A stretch of DNA of 64,000 nt from Collimonas sp. OK412 (GCF_900112135.1 NZ_FOLC01000016.1:50912-114911), one strand, 5' to 3'; positions 47,894 to 57,225 are shown, numbered from the stretch's first letter. Translations and numbers: made by a program. Notes: generated by a model not told the origin, from the letters alone.

Positions 47894-48403
47894 TCACTTG
47901 GCGACGCGCACCTCGACCGTGGCCGGTTTTTCGTCGAAGGCGACGCGGGTCACGAACTTGGCGCGCTTCATCGGAAAACGGGACTGGAAATGACGGACAT
48001 TGCCGGAACCGGAAATGACCCGGCGCACGAACTGATAATAGGCATCCATATCGATCACATGCACGACCAGGAAATAATCGTAATCGCCGGACACGAAATA
48101 GCATTGCATGACTTCGGCTTCCTTGTTCATGCGCAGCTCGAACTCCTGCATGTGCTCGTCTGACTGGTGGTTCAGCGAGATTTCGAGGAAGGCCAGCATG
48201 CCGTAGCCGAGCGCGAAAGGATCGACCAGCGAGACGTCGGCGTTGATGATGCCGGCGTCGCGCAAATCGCGCAGGCGGCGCAGGCAGGTGGGCTGGGAAA
48301 TGTGGGCTTTGTCGGCCAGCATGCGGGTCGGCATTTGATTGTCGCGCTGCAGCAAGTTAAGCAGCTTGCGGTCGACTTTGTCTAGGGTGTGATGTTTGCT
48401 CAT
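47894..48403 (-). CDS. Lrp/AsnC-family regulator
   Basis: The 169-residue protein begins LDKVDRKLLNLLQRDNQMPTRMLADKAHISQPTCLRRLRDLRDAGII, the AsnC HTH, followed by a RAM-type ligand domain (GYGMLAFLEISLNHQSDEHMQEFELRM ... VMQCYFVSGDYDYFLVVHVIDMDAYYQFVRRVI). It is divergent from the first livK gene and convergent with dadA; both are plausible targets, with amino acids as effectors. The start MSKHHTLDK has no strong RBS. Confidence 0.92.
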   Translation of the reverse strand: MSKHHTLDKVDRKLLNLLQRDNQMPTRMLADKAHISQPTCLRRLRDLRDAGIINADVSLVDPFALGYGMLAFLEISLNHQSDEHMQEFELRMNKEAEVMQCYFVSGDYDYFLVVHVIDMDAYYQFVRRVISGSGNVRHFQSRFPMKRAKFVTRVAFDEKPATVEVRVAK

Positions 48404-48445
48404 GCCAGGGGATCAGGGGCTGCTGCAGCTGTGTCAAGAATTCGC

Positions 48446-48484
48446 AAAAACCGCTATGCGAAGCGTTTTTTATGTTGTAACGTT
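48446..48484 (+). promoter_or_regulatory. livK leader element, copy 1
   Basis: The block has AAAA, a bulged stem CGCT/AGCG around loop ATGCGA, a run of T, then ATGTTGTAACGTT, ending 95 bp before livK-1. The same architecture recurs upstream of the other two livK genes with compensatory stem changes. It may be an operator, an RNA hairpin or an attenuator. Confidence 0.55.
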
Positions 48485-48579
48485 GCTCTATTCGGACAAG
48501 TTCGAATAAATAACAAATAAGCAGCGGACGGTGAAACTGTAACTAGTTTGTTTTATTTTAAATCCTCAGGAGGATATTC

Positions 48580-49728
48580 ATGCAGAACAAGATCAAATTG
48601 ATTCCGTTGGCAGGTGCAGTTGCCATGGCTTTCGCTTTCGCAGGCTCGGCTTCGGCGCAAGAAACAGTCACCATCGGCCAGGTCAGCCCGCTCACAGGTC
48701 CTAACGCGCACATCGGCAAGGACAATGAAAACGGCGCCAAGATGGCAATCGATGAACTGAATGCCAAAGGCACCATGATCGGCGGCAAAAAAGTGACTTT
48801 CGTATTGGCTTCAGAGGATGACGCCTCCGATCCGAAACAAGGCACCGCAGCTGCGCAGAAACTGGTGGACGCCAAGGTCAAGGGTGTTATCGGCCACATG
48901 AATTCCGGCACCACCATTCCTGCATCGAAGATCTATTTCGACGCCGGCATTCCGCAAATCTCGCCTTCCGCCACCAATCCGAAATACACCCAGCAAGGCT
49001 TCAACACGGCATTCCGCGTAGTCGCCAACGATGGCCAGCTGGGCGGCACCCTGGGTCGCTATGCGGTCAATACCCTGAAGGGCAAGAATATTGCCGTGAT
49101 CGATGACCGTACCGCCTACGGCCAAGGTGTTGCGGAAGAGTTCACCAAGAGCGCGAAGAAGGCCGGCGCTACCATCGTGGCGACGCAGTTCACCAACGAT
49201 AAAGCGACTGACTTCAACGCCATCCTGACTTCGATCAAGGCAAAGAACCCGGACGTGATCTTCTTCGGCGGCATGGACGCTGTCGGCGGTCCGATGCTGC
49301 GCCAGATGGACCAGCTGGGCATCAAGGCCAAGTTCATGGGCGGCGATGGCTTGTGCACCACTGAGCTGGCCAAGCTGGCTGGCGCAGGCTTGAAAGACGA
49401 CCAGGTAGTTTGCGCTGAAGCCGGCGGTGTGCCGGATGCAGGCAAGGCTGCGCTGGAAGCCTTCAAGGTGGCTTACCAGAAGAAATTCAACCAGGAAGTC
49501 GTGATCTACGCACCGTACGAGTACGACGCGCTGATGGCGATGGTGGCGGCAATGCAAAAAGCCGGTTCCTCCGATCCGAAGAAATATCTGCCTGAGCTGG
49601 CCAAGATCCACTACAAAGGCGTGACCGGCGATATCGCTTTTGATCCAAAGGGCGACATCAAGGACGGTTCGCTGACCTTGTACACCTACAAGGATGGCAA
49701 GCGCACCCTGCTGACCGTGACAAAATAA
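48580..49728 (+). CDS. Branched-chain amino acid ABC transporter substrate-binding protein 1
   Basis: The 382-residue LivK-type protein has a signal peptide (LAGAVAMAFAFAGSASA) and type I periplasmic-binding fold: VTIGQVSPLTGPNAHIGKDNENG, ATPKQ-like ASDPKQGTAAAQKLVDAKVKGVIGHMNSGTTIPASKIY, and VIDDRTAYGQGVAEEF. It probably binds leucine-type or related amino acids in the periplasm. AGGAGG precedes the ATG. No LivHMGF permease is in the window, so it must share a transporter elsewhere. It is the first of three tandem paralogues. Confidence 0.95.
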   Translation: MQNKIKLIPLAGAVAMAFAFAGSASAQETVTIGQVSPLTGPNAHIGKDNENGAKMAIDELNAKGTMIGGKKVTFVLASEDDASDPKQGTAAAQKLVDAKVKGVIGHMNSGTTIPASKIYFDAGIPQISPSATNPKYTQQGFNTAFRVVANDGQLGGTLGRYAVNTLKGKNIAVIDDRTAYGQGVAEEFTKSAKKAGATIVATQFTNDKATDFNAILTSIKAKNPDVIFFGGMDAVGGPMLRQMDQLGIKAKFMGGDGLCTTELAKLAGAGLKDDQVVCAEAGGVPDAGKAALEAFKVAYQKKFNQEVVIYAPYEYDALMAMVAAMQKAGSSDPKKYLPELAKIHYKGVTGDIAFDPKGDIKDGSLTLYTYKDGKRTLLTVTK

Positions 49729-49749
49729 TCGTCGCGCGTCCCTGATAAA

Positions 49750-49778
49750 AACGCCCCGGCAGCCGGGGCGTTTTTTTT
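49750..49778 (+). terminator. Terminator of livK-1
   Basis: A stem CGCCCCGGC / GCCGGGGCG with a short loop is followed by eight T, 22 bp after the stop. Confidence 0.95.
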
Positions 49779-49857
49779 CGCCTGTTGAAAACCCGCACGC
49801 CATTCCGCCGCCTGCCCTAATCCCCGCATGGATCGCAAGGGTATTGCTTAAAATGCA

Positions 49858-49897
49858 GGAAAAGACCTATACGAAGGTTTTGTTATGTTGTAACGTT
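49858..49897 (+). promoter_or_regulatory. livK leader element, copy 2
   Basis: AAAAG, stem ACCT/AGGT around loop ATACGA, TTTTG, then TTATGTTGTAACGTT, ending 70 bp before livK-2. The variable stem keeps pairing although the bases differ from copies 1 and 3. Confidence 0.55.
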
Positions 49898-49967
49898 TGC
49901 ATGTTCCGCTCGTTGGGCAGCGGAAATTGCTTTCACTTACCTTGTATAAACCATCAGGAGGAAACAC

Positions 49968-51119
49968 GTGCAGATGAAGAACAAAATGTTGCCGCTGGCT
50001 GCAGCAATCGCATTGGCGCTGGTCGCTGCAGGCTCGGCGCATGCTGAAGAACAAATCGTCAAGATCGGCCATGTCGGCCCGGTTACCGGCCCTTCCGCCC
50101 ACCTCGGCAAAGACATGGAAAACGGCGCCAAGATGGCGATCGAAGAATTGAACGCCAAGGGCATCACCCTGGGCGGCAAGAAAATCAAGTTCGTGCTGCT
50201 GGCGGAGGACGATGCATCCGATCCCAAGCAAGGCACCGCGGCGGCGCAAAAACTGGTGGACGCCAAGATTGACGGCGTCATCGGCCACCTGAACTCCGGC
50301 ACCACGATTCCCGCATCGAAAATCTACTACGATGCCGGCATCCCGCAAATTTCACCCGCGGCCACCAGCCCGAAGTATACGCAGCAAGGCTTTAACAGCG
50401 TGTTCCGCGTGGTCGCCAACGACGGCCAGCTGGGCGGCACCCTGGGACGCTACGCAGCCACCACGCTGAAAGCCAAGAATATCGCCGTGATCGACGACCG
50501 CACCGCCTACGGCCAGGGCGTTGCGCAGGAATTCGCCAAGGGCGCAAAAAGCGCGGGCGTCAATATTGTCGCCACCCAGTTCACCAACGACAAGGCAACC
50601 GACTTCAACGCCATCCTGACCTCGATCAAGGCCAAGAATCCGGACGTGATCTTCTTCGGCGGCATGGATGCGGTAGCCGGTCCGATGCTGCGCCAGATGA
50701 AGGCGCTCGGCATCAAGGCCAAGTTCATGGGCGGCGATGGCATGTGCACTGCCGAGCTGGGCAAGCTGGCCGGCGACGGACTGGCCAACGACCAGGTGGT
50801 TTGCGCGGAAGCCGGCGGCGTCGAGGAATCGGGCAAGAAGGGCCTGGAAGATTTCAAGGCGGCATTCCAGAAAAAATTCAATGCCGAAGTCAAGCTGTAC
50901 GCGCCCTACTCCTACGATTCGGTGATGACCATGGTGGAAGCCATGCAGAAAGCCAACTCCGCCGATCCGAAGAAATACCTGCCGGAACTGGCCAAGATCC
51001 ATCACAAGGGAGTAACCGGCATGATCGCCTTCGACGCCAAGGGCGACATCAAGGACGGCACGCTGACCCTGTACACCTACAAGGATGGCAAGCGCACTTT
51101 GCTGACCGTCACCAAGTAA
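49968..51119 (+). CDS. Branched-chain amino acid ABC transporter substrate-binding protein 2
   Basis: This 383-residue paralogue of the neighbour has a signal peptide (LPLAAAIALALVAAGSAHA), then IVKIGHVGPVTGPSAHLGKDMENGAKMAIEELN and ASDPKQGTAAAQKLVDAKIDGVIGHLNSGTTIP. The start is GTG with AGGAGG 6 bp upstream; an ATG 6 bp later is possible. It is transcribed from its own leader and ends at its own terminator. The highly similar coding sequence suggests a local duplication. Confidence 0.95.
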   Translation: MQMKNKMLPLAAAIALALVAAGSAHAEEQIVKIGHVGPVTGPSAHLGKDMENGAKMAIEELNAKGITLGGKKIKFVLLAEDDASDPKQGTAAAQKLVDAKIDGVIGHLNSGTTIPASKIYYDAGIPQISPAATSPKYTQQGFNSVFRVVANDGQLGGTLGRYAATTLKAKNIAVIDDRTAYGQGVAQEFAKGAKSAGVNIVATQFTNDKATDFNAILTSIKAKNPDVIFFGGMDAVAGPMLRQMKALGIKAKFMGGDGMCTAELGKLAGDGLANDQVVCAEAGGVEESGKKGLEDFKAAFQKKFNAEVKLYAPYSYDSVMTMVEAMQKANSADPKKYLPELAKIHHKGVTGMIAFDAKGDIKDGTLTLYTYKDGKRTLLTVTK

Positions 51120-51144
51120 ATAACATTCACCTGCCGTTCATGAA

Positions 51145-51180
51145 AGCGTCCCGGCCTCAGCGCCGGGACGCTTTTTTTTA
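51145..51180 (+). terminator. Terminator of livK-2
   Basis: A stem AGCGTCCCGGC / GCCGGGACGCT with a 6-nt loop is followed by eight T, 26 bp after the stop. Confidence 0.95.
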
Positions 51181-51243
51181 TTTCAATCGCCGTTGCCCTG
51201 CGCTTTACGCAGATCGTTCTGTCGAATTGACAAAAAAACATAT

Positions 51244-51281
51244 AAAAGCGCTTTGCGCAGCTTTTGTATTGTTGTAACGTT
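51244..51281 (+). promoter_or_regulatory. livK leader element, copy 3
   Basis: AAAAGCGCT, loop TTGCGC, AGCTTTTGTAT, then TGTTGTAACGTT, ending 87 bp before livK-3. The outer AAAAG/CTTTT stem pairs perfectly; a bulge lies on the 5' side as in the other copies. Confidence 0.5.
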
Positions 51282-51368
51282 TAAGACCCTGACCAGACTG
51301 AAGCCGAAGTCAGCGGCTCCAAAAATTTTTACCATCAATAACATTGCAAATCATCAGGAGATAATCCA

Positions 51369-52511
51369 GTGCATACCATCAGAATGATTCCGCTGGCCGC
51401 AGCCGCCGCCTTGTCCCTGTCCACCAGCGCATACGCGCAGGAACAGGTGGTCAAGATTGCCCATGTCGGCCCGATCACCGGTCCCATTGCCCATCTCGGC
51501 AAGGACAACGAAAACGGCGCCAGGATGGCGATCGAAGAATTGAACAAACAAGGCATCACGCTCGACGGCAAGAAAACCCGGTTCGTATTGATGGCGGAAG
51601 ACGACGCATCCGATCCCAAGCAGGCGACCGCGGTTGCGCAAAAACTGGTGGACGCCAAAGTTGCCGGCGTCATCGGCCACGTCAATTCCGGCACTTCGAT
51701 TCCCGCATCGAAGATTTATTACGACGCCGGCATTCCGCAAATCTCGCCGTCGACCACCAGCGCCAAATACACCCAGCAGGGTTTTAACACGACCTTCCGC
51801 GTGGTGGCCAACGACAGCCAGCTGGGCGGCGCCCTGGGCCGCTACGCAGCCAACACCCTGCATGCCAAGACAGCCGCCGTGATCGATGACCGTACCGCCT
51901 ATGGCCAGGGCCTGGCGGAGGAATTCACCAAGGCTGCCAAGGCTGCCGGCATGACTATCGTGGCGACCCAGTACACCAACGACAAGGCGACCGACTTCAA
52001 CGCCATCCTGACCTCGTTCAAGGCCAAGAAACCCGACGTCGTATTCTTCGGCGGACTCGACGCCGGCGCCGGCCCCATGCTGCGCCAGATGAAGCAGCTG
52101 GGGATCCAGGCCAAGTTCATGGGCGGCGACGCCATCTGCACTTCCGACCTGCCCAAGCTGGCCGGCGACGGCATCAGCAACGACCAGGTGATCTGCGCGG
52201 AAGCCGGCGGTGTGGAAGAGTCAGGCAGGAAAGCGCTGGACGCCTACAAGACCGCCTACAAGATCAAGTACGGCAAGGACATCGTGATCTATGCGCCGTA
52301 CACCTACGATGCCCTGATGACCATGGTGGACGCCATGCAAAAAGCCAAGTCTGCCGATCCGAAAAAATACCTGCCGGAACTGGCCAAGATCCACCACCAG
52401 GGCGTGACCGGCATGATCTCGTTTGACGCCAAGGGCGACATCAGGGACGGCAGCATCACCTTGTACACTTACCGGGGCGCGCAACGCTCCCAGCTGACGG
52501 TAACCAAATAA
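51369..52511 (+). CDS. Branched-chain amino acid ABC transporter substrate-binding protein 3
   Basis: This 380-residue third paralogue has a signal peptide (IPLAAAAALSLSTSAYA), then VVKIAHVGPITGPIAHLGKDNENGARMAIEELNKQG and ASDPKQATAVAQKLVDAKVAGVIGHVNSGTSIP. It differs most from the other two in the ligand-facing stretches (for example GGLDAGAGPMLRQMKQLG, VEESGRKALDAYKTAYK) and may bind another ligand. The start is GTG with AGGAG 8 bp upstream; the C-terminus is basic and lacks the KRTLLTVTK seen in the others only by a variant RSQLTVTK. Confidence 0.94.
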   Translation: MHTIRMIPLAAAAALSLSTSAYAQEQVVKIAHVGPITGPIAHLGKDNENGARMAIEELNKQGITLDGKKTRFVLMAEDDASDPKQATAVAQKLVDAKVAGVIGHVNSGTSIPASKIYYDAGIPQISPSTTSAKYTQQGFNTTFRVVANDSQLGGALGRYAANTLHAKTAAVIDDRTAYGQGLAEEFTKAAKAAGMTIVATQYTNDKATDFNAILTSFKAKKPDVVFFGGLDAGAGPMLRQMKQLGIQAKFMGGDAICTSDLPKLAGDGISNDQVICAEAGGVEESGRKALDAYKTAYKIKYGKDIVIYAPYTYDALMTMVDAMQKAKSADPKKYLPELAKIHHQGVTGMISFDAKGDIRDGSITLYTYRGAQRSQLTVTK

Positions 52512-52530
52512 AGGTCCTGGTCTTCCCCCC

Positions 52531-52567
52531 AAAAAAAATGGCGCTCGATCGAGCGCCATTTTTTTTG
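52531..52567. terminator. Bidirectional terminator after livK-3 and the cytochrome c gene
   Basis: A 20-bp palindromic stem (ATGGCGCTCGATCGAGCGCCAT) is flanked by eight A and eight T. It ends both the plus-strand livK-3 transcript and the minus-strand cytochrome gene. Confidence 0.95.
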
Positions 52568-52581
52568 CCTTGCCAGCGGAA

Positions 52582-52893
52582 TTACTTCTGCGACAAAACC
52601 CATTTCACCAGGGTATGCGCTTCAGCCTCGCTGACTTGCGGATTGGCCGGCATCGGGATCGCGCCCCAAGTGCCTGATCCGCCCTTCATCACTTTCAGCA
52701 CCAGCTTGTCTTCCGCATCTTTTTGACCCGCGTATTTTGCTGCAACGTCCTTGTATGCCGGGCCGACCACTTTGTTTTGCACCGAGTGGCATGCCATACA
52801 GTTCTTGCTCTTGGCCAGGTCCAGGCCGGCGTCCGCCAGAGCGGATCCCGAGGCCACTGTCCCCAGCAGTGCACAGATCAACAAACGTTTCAT
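52582..52893 (-). CDS. Small c-type cytochrome (c551/c552-like)
   Basis: The 103-residue secreted protein has a signal peptide (LLICALLGTVASGSALA) and a single heme site CMACH (SKNCMACHSVQNKVVGPAYKDV), with the axial Met in AIPMPANPQVS near the C-terminus. It is an electron-transfer protein of the periplasm. I chose the ATG at 52893 with GGAG 8 bp upstream; the longer frame is not signal-peptide-like. The donor and acceptor are unknown. Confidence 0.92.
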   Translation of the reverse strand: MKRLLICALLGTVASGSALADAGLDLAKSKNCMACHSVQNKVVGPAYKDVAAKYAGQKDAEDKLVLKVMKGGSGTWGAIPMPANPQVSEAEAHTLVKWVLSQK

Positions 52894-53055
52894 TCTTATC
52901 TCCGTCAAAAAATGTGACACCATTTTACCTGCCCGCGTGCATTGTCTCATATCCCTGAAACACCTACATACATCTGGAATCCGACATATCAGACCGACAT
53001 CCGTTGACCACAAGCATCTTTCGCCCTATCCTTTCCGCAAAGAAAAGGGAATGCC

Positions 53056-53286
53056 ATGCCACTGATTATCATTATCGTTTCGTTAATAGCGTTAAAATAC
53101 TTCGAAGTCGGCCCGTTTGCCGGCATCTCCTGGTGGTGGATCGCCGCTTTGATGGCGGTGGCCTTTATCTGGTTCGAGTTCCTTGAGCGGCTGTTGGGCC
53201 TGGACAAGCGCAAGGCCCACGAGGAAATCGAAAAGACCAGGAAAGACCGGGTCAAGAAGACTTTCGACCCCCATAAACGGCGCTGA
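53056..53286 (+). CDS. Small Trp-rich membrane protein
   Basis: The 76-residue protein (PLIIIIVSLIALKYFEVGPFAGISWWWIAALMAVAFIWFEFLERLLGLDKRKAHEEIEKTRKDRV...) has two hydrophobic segments, WWW and a basic tail. It resembles the small Trp-rich family (TIGR04438 type) that stands next to a LysR gene in Burkholderiales. The function is unknown. An AGGGA box precedes the ATG. Confidence 0.85.
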   Translation: MPLIIIIVSLIALKYFEVGPFAGISWWWIAALMAVAFIWFEFLERLLGLDKRKAHEEIEKTRKDRVKKTFDPHKRR

Positions 53287-53308
53287 AACGCGCGGGACTG
53301 CACAACAT

Positions 53309-53332
53309 AAGCCGGTACCTCCCGGCTTTTTT
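53309..53332 (+). terminator. Terminator after the Trp-rich gene
   Basis: A stem AAGCCGG / CCGGCTT with a 5-nt loop is followed by TTTTTT, about 22 bp after the stop. Confidence 0.8.
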
Positions 53333-53355
53333 ATTAGCCCCATGGGCTCGGATCC

Positions 53356-54249
53356 ATGAACATAGAGCTGCGGCAATTGCGCTATTTCGTCGCGGTTGCT
53401 GAAGAAAGACATTTCGGCCGCGCCGCGCTGCGCCTGCACATGACACAGCCGCCGCTGTCGCAAGCGATCCAGGCGCTGGAAGCCAACCTTGGCACGCCGC
53501 TCTTTGCCCGCACCAAGCGCAGCGTAGCGCTGACGCCGGCCGGGCTGGCCTTGCTGCCGGAAGCGCAGCGCCTGCTGCAGCAGGCCGCTACCCTGCCCGA
53601 CCTGGTGCGGCGCGCGGCTTCGGGCGAATCCGGCCTGCTCACGCTATCGTTTGTCTCGACCGCCGACTACAGCATCCTGCCGCCGCTGCTGCGCGCTTTT
53701 CGCGAAGCTTATCCGCAGGTGCAGATCGACCTGCAGGAAGCCACCAGCGACCTGCAGCTGGCGCAGCTGATGGAGGGCCGGATCGACGCCGGCCTGCTGA
53801 TCCCGCCGCTGCCGGACAAGGCCAAGCTGGCGCTGGATTACCAGCCGGTGCTGGCGGAACCGCTGATCCTGGCCGCGCCCAGCGGCCTCAAGGCGTTGCG
53901 GGCGAAAGGCAGGATTGCGCTGAGCTCTGTGGCCGACATGCCCCTGATCATTTTCCCGCGCCGCATCTCGCCCGGCTTCCACGACACCATCCTCGGCTGC
54001 TTCCGCGCCGCCGGCGTCACCCCGCATATCGGCCAGGAGGCGATCCAGATGCAAACCATCGTCGGCCTGGTGTCGGCTGGCATGGGGATCGCGCTTGTGC
54101 CACAATCGGTGTCGAACCTGCAACGCCCGGGGGTCGACTATCGTGAATTGCAGGACCAGGCGCCGTTGGTCGAAACCGGCCTGGCCTGGCGCCGCGATAA
54201 TGTTTCACCGGTACTGCAAGCCTTTTTGGAATTGTTACGAAAGAAATAA
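53356..54249 (+). CDS. LysR-family transcriptional regulator
   Basis: This 297-residue LTTR begins [63 protein letters not shown] (HTH in shortened reading) with an effector domain ([57 protein letters not shown]). The gene lies 5 bp before lgt, so they may be co-transcribed. In related bacteria the same gene stands beside ilvD and lgt; no ilvD is seen here. The effector is unknown. Confidence 0.93.
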   Translation: MNIELRQLRYFVAVAEERHFGRAALRLHMTQPPLSQAIQALEANLGTPLFARTKRSVALTPAGLALLPEAQRLLQQAATLPDLVRRAASGESGLLTLSFVSTADYSILPPLLRAFREAYPQVQIDLQEATSDLQLAQLMEGRIDAGLLIPPLPDKAKLALDYQPVLAEPLILAAPSGLKALRAKGRIALSSVADMPLIIFPRRISPGFHDTILGCFRAAGVTPHIGQEAIQMQTIVGLVSAGMGIALVPQSVSNLQRPGVDYRELQDQAPLVETGLAWRRDNVSPVLQAFLELLRKK

Positions 54250-54254
54250 AGAAT

Positions 54255-55109
54255 ATGCTGATTCATCCCCTGCCCGATCCGATCGCCTTTTCCCTCGGTC
54301 CGCTCCATGTACGCTGGTACGGCTTGATGTACCTGCTGGCGTTCATCCTGTTTATCTGGATCGGCAGGATCAGGATCAAGCAGCCGCATGTCGCCGCCGC
54401 CGGCTGGAAAAAAGAGGACATCGACGACATGCTGTTTTATGGCGTGCTGGGAGTGGTGATCGGCGGCCGCCTGGGGCAGGTGCTGTTTTACGATCCTTCC
54501 TTTTATTTCTCGCATCCGGCCGAAATCATCGCGGTCTGGAAGGGCGGCATGTCGTTCCACGGCGGCTTTCTCGGCGTCATGATCGCCATGGCCTGGTGGG
54601 GCCGCAAGGCGGGCCGCAAGCTGATGGACATCATGGATTTCATCGCGCCCCTGGTGCCGCTCGGCTACGCTGCAGGCCGCCTCGGCAATTTCATCAACGG
54701 CGAACTGCCGGGTCGGGTGGTTTCCGATCCGTCGCTGCCATGGGCCATGATCTGGCCGAATGTCGACAGCCTGCCGCGCCATCCGTCGCCGATCTACCAG
54801 ATGCTGGTCGACGGTATACTGCTGTTCATCATCCTCTGGATATTCTCGCGCAAGCCGCGGCCGCGCATGGCGGTGGCGGGCATGTTCTCGCTGCTGTATG
54901 GCTGCGCCCGTTTCTTCACCGAATATTTCCGCGTGCCGGACTATAACGTGACGTTCGGCGACATCACCATTTCCGCCGGCCAGATGCTGTCGGTGCCGAT
55001 GATCGTGCTGGGCATCGTGCTGCTGGTGATCGCTTACCGCAATCCGCGCCAGTATGCCGGCCCCGCCGATGCGCCGCCGGCCAAGGCCGCAACGCGCTCT
55101 GCTACCTGA
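54255..55109 (+). CDS. lgt: Prolipoprotein diacylglyceryl transferase
   Basis: Lgt transfers the diacylglyceryl group of phosphatidylglycerol to the lipobox cysteine of prolipoproteins. The 284-residue inner-membrane protein contains the signature region [18 protein letters not shown] and [10 protein letters not shown], with several hydrophobic segments. A tail of ~15 Ala/Lys-rich residues ends it. The gene follows the LysR gene at 5 bp. Lgt is essential in most Gram-negative bacteria. Confidence 0.97.
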   Translation: MLIHPLPDPIAFSLGPLHVRWYGLMYLLAFILFIWIGRIRIKQPHVAAAGWKKEDIDDMLFYGVLGVVIGGRLGQVLFYDPSFYFSHPAEIIAVWKGGMSFHGGFLGVMIAMAWWGRKAGRKLMDIMDFIAPLVPLGYAAGRLGNFINGELPGRVVSDPSLPWAMIWPNVDSLPRHPSPIYQMLVDGILLFIILWIFSRKPRPRMAVAGMFSLLYGCARFFTEYFRVPDYNVTFGDITISAGQMLSVPMIVLGIVLLVIAYRNPRQYAGPADAPPAKAATRSAT

Positions 55110-55171
55110 ACCGGCATGCGCCTGGCAGCCAGCCAGGCGCATGTTTCCCGCACGCCTTCCCCGCCCTGAAC

Positions 55172-56731
55172 ATGACCGCCAATCTTTACGCCCTTTTTGC
55201 GTCGCGCTTCCCGGCCGACGACACAGCTTGCTGCATCGAAACCCATGACGGCCAGTACTACAGCTGGGGCGACATCGAACACGCTTCCGCCCGCATCGCC
55301 AACCTGCTCGCCAGCCTGGATTTGCCGAGCGGCGCGCGCATCGCCGCGCAGGTGGAAAAATCGCCCGAGGCGCTGATACTCTACCTGGCGACCCTGCGCG
55401 CCGGGTTTGTCTACCTGCCGCTGAACACCGCATACCGTGCTGCCGAAATCGCATATTTCATCGGCGATGCGGAACCGGCGGTGTTTGTCTGCACGCCGCA
55501 AAATTTCGGCTGGGTAGCGCAGATTGCATTCAAGGCCGGCACCGGCCACCTGTTCACCCTGGATGAAGGCGGCAACGGCCGCAGGAATTCCGGCTCGCTG
55601 CTGGCGCGCGCCATGCACCATCCGGATTCATTCGACACGGTTGAAAAACAAGCCGACGACCTTGCCGTCATCTTGTATACCTCAGGCACCACCGGCCGCA
55701 GCAAGGGCGCCATGCTCTCGCACGGCAATATCGGCTCGAACGCCCAGGTGCTGCAGCAATACTGGCACTGGCAGGCCGGCGACGTGCTGCTGCATGCGTT
55801 GCCGCTGTTCCACATCCACGGCTTGCTGGTGGCGGCCAACGGCGCGCTGCTGAACGGCAGCAAGATGATTTTCCTGCCGAAGTTCGAGGCCGCCGAAGTC
55901 TGCCGCCAGCTGCCGCACAGCACCGTCTTCATGGGCGTGCCGACCTATTACGTGCGGCTGCTGGCGCATGGCGGCTTCGACCGCCACGCCTGCCGCAATA
56001 TCCGCCTGTTCGTGTCCGGCTCGGCGCCTTTGCTGGCCGACACCTTTGCCGAATTCGCGGAGCGCACCGGCCACACCATACTGGAGCGCTATGGCATGAG
56101 CGAAACCGCCATGCTGACCTCCAACCCGTATGCGCAGGAACGGCGCGGCGGCACCGTCGGCCTGCCGCTGCCGGGCGTCTCGCTGCGCTTGATGAAGAGC
56201 GACCAGGCAGGCCACGGCGCGCTGTGCGGCGCAGGTGAAATCGGCGACATCCAGGTCAAGGGGCCGAATGTGTTCCATGGCTACTGGCGCATGCCGGAAA
56301 AGACTGCGGAGGAGTTCACCGCCGACGGTTATTTCAAGACCGGCGACGTCGGCAAATTCGATGACGAGGGTTACCTGGCGATCGTCGGCCGCAGCAAGGA
56401 CCTGATCATTTCAGGCGGCTATAACGTCTATCCGAAGGAAGTTGAAAGCGTGATAGATGAAATCGATGGCGTGCTGGAATCGGCGGTGATCGGCATTCCC
56501 CACGCCGATTTCGGCGAGGCGGTGACCGCGGTGATCGTCAAGCGGCCCGAAGCCAGCCTGACGACGGCGGATGTGATCGCCATGATGAAAACCTCGATCG
56601 CCAATTTCAAGGTGCCCAAACAGGTGTTCTTCGCAGAAGAACTGCCGCGCAACACCATGGGTAAAGTGCAAAAGAATGTATTGCGCGAGCGTTATGCGCT
56701 ACCGGCTGCGGGCAGCGTCACGCCTTCATGA
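55172..56731 (+). CDS. Malonyl-CoA synthetase-like AMP-binding ligase
   Basis: The 519-residue ANL-superfamily ligase has the AMP-binding P-loop LYTSGTTGRSKGAMLSHGN at about residue 168, YGMSETAML, and the hinge/C-terminal GDVGKFDDEGYLAIVGRSKDLIISGGYNVYPKEVE with the catalytic Lys near NTMGKVQKNVLRE. The overall pattern is that of malonyl-CoA synthetase MatB, which uses malonate, ATP and CoA; other dicarboxylates cannot be excluded. It stands alone, 62 bp behind lgt. Its 3' end overlaps the EVE-domain gene on the other strand by 14 bp. Confidence 0.88.
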   Translation: MTANLYALFASRFPADDTACCIETHDGQYYSWGDIEHASARIANLLASLDLPSGARIAAQVEKSPEALILYLATLRAGFVYLPLNTAYRAAEIAYFIGDAEPAVFVCTPQNFGWVAQIAFKAGTGHLFTLDEGGNGRRNSGSLLARAMHHPDSFDTVEKQADDLAVILYTSGTTGRSKGAMLSHGNIGSNAQVLQQYWHWQAGDVLLHALPLFHIHGLLVAANGALLNGSKMIFLPKFEAAEVCRQLPHSTVFMGVPTYYVRLLAHGGFDRHACRNIRLFVSGSAPLLADTFAEFAERTGHTILERYGMSETAMLTSNPYAQERRGGTVGLPLPGVSLRLMKSDQAGHGALCGAGEIGDIQVKGPNVFHGYWRMPEKTAEEFTADGYFKTGDVGKFDDEGYLAIVGRSKDLIISGGYNVYPKEVESVIDEIDGVLESAVIGIPHADFGEAVTAVIVKRPEASLTTADVIAMMKTSIANFKVPKQVFFAEELPRNTMGKVQKNVLRERYALPAAGSVTPS

Positions 56732-57179
56732 GCTTGGCGATATGGCGCCATTCGGCGGCGCTGACCGGGGTGATGGAAAGGCGGTTGCCGCGGCGCAGGA
56801 TCTGCATGTCGGCCAGCGCTTCCTGCTGCCGCAATTCCGGCAGGGGAATCAGCCGTGTCTTGCGCAAGGCGCGCACGTCGACCAGCATCCAGCGCGGGTT
56901 TTCGCGATCTGCCTTGGGATCGAAATATTTGCTCTTCGGATCAAACTGCGTGTCGTCGGGATAAGGCGTGCTCGCCACCTCGGCCAGTCCGGCGATGCCC
57001 GGCACGGCGCAGCCGGAATGGTAAAACAGCACGCCGTCGCCGACCTGCATGGCATCGCGCATGAAATTGCGCGCCTGGTAATTGCGCACGCCGTACCAGG
57101 CGATGGTTTGTCCGGCCATGGCCAGGACATCGTCGATGCTGGCGTCGTCCGGCTCGGATTTCATTAGCCAATAATTCAT
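56718..57179 (-). CDS. EVE-domain protein
   Basis: The 153-residue protein begins MNYWLMKSEPDDASIDDVLA and contains WYGVRNYQARNFMRDAMQVGDGVLFYHSGCAVPGIAGLAEV, the hallmark of the EVE/THYN1 family whose PUA-like fold binds modified DNA or RNA bases. The ATG at 57179 was chosen; the longer frame starts inside the 6S RNA gene. The location next to 6S RNA is common in related bacteria. Confidence 0.93.
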   Translation of the reverse strand: MNYWLMKSEPDDASIDDVLAMAGQTIAWYGVRNYQARNFMRDAMQVGDGVLFYHSGCAVPGIAGLAEVASTPYPDDTQFDPKSKYFDPKADRENPRWMLVDVRALRKTRLIPLPELRQQEALADMQILRRGNRLSITPVSAAEWRHIAKLMKA

Positions 57180-57225
57180 TTCGCCCCTAGTCTGGATATC
57201 AGAAAGAAAGTTAGAAACAAGCCGG

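Noticed and set aside
49861..49897. Intrinsic terminator upstream of livK-2
   Set aside because: The livK-1 terminator lies 80 bp earlier and is far stronger; the block recurs at all three genes and is better read as a leader element.
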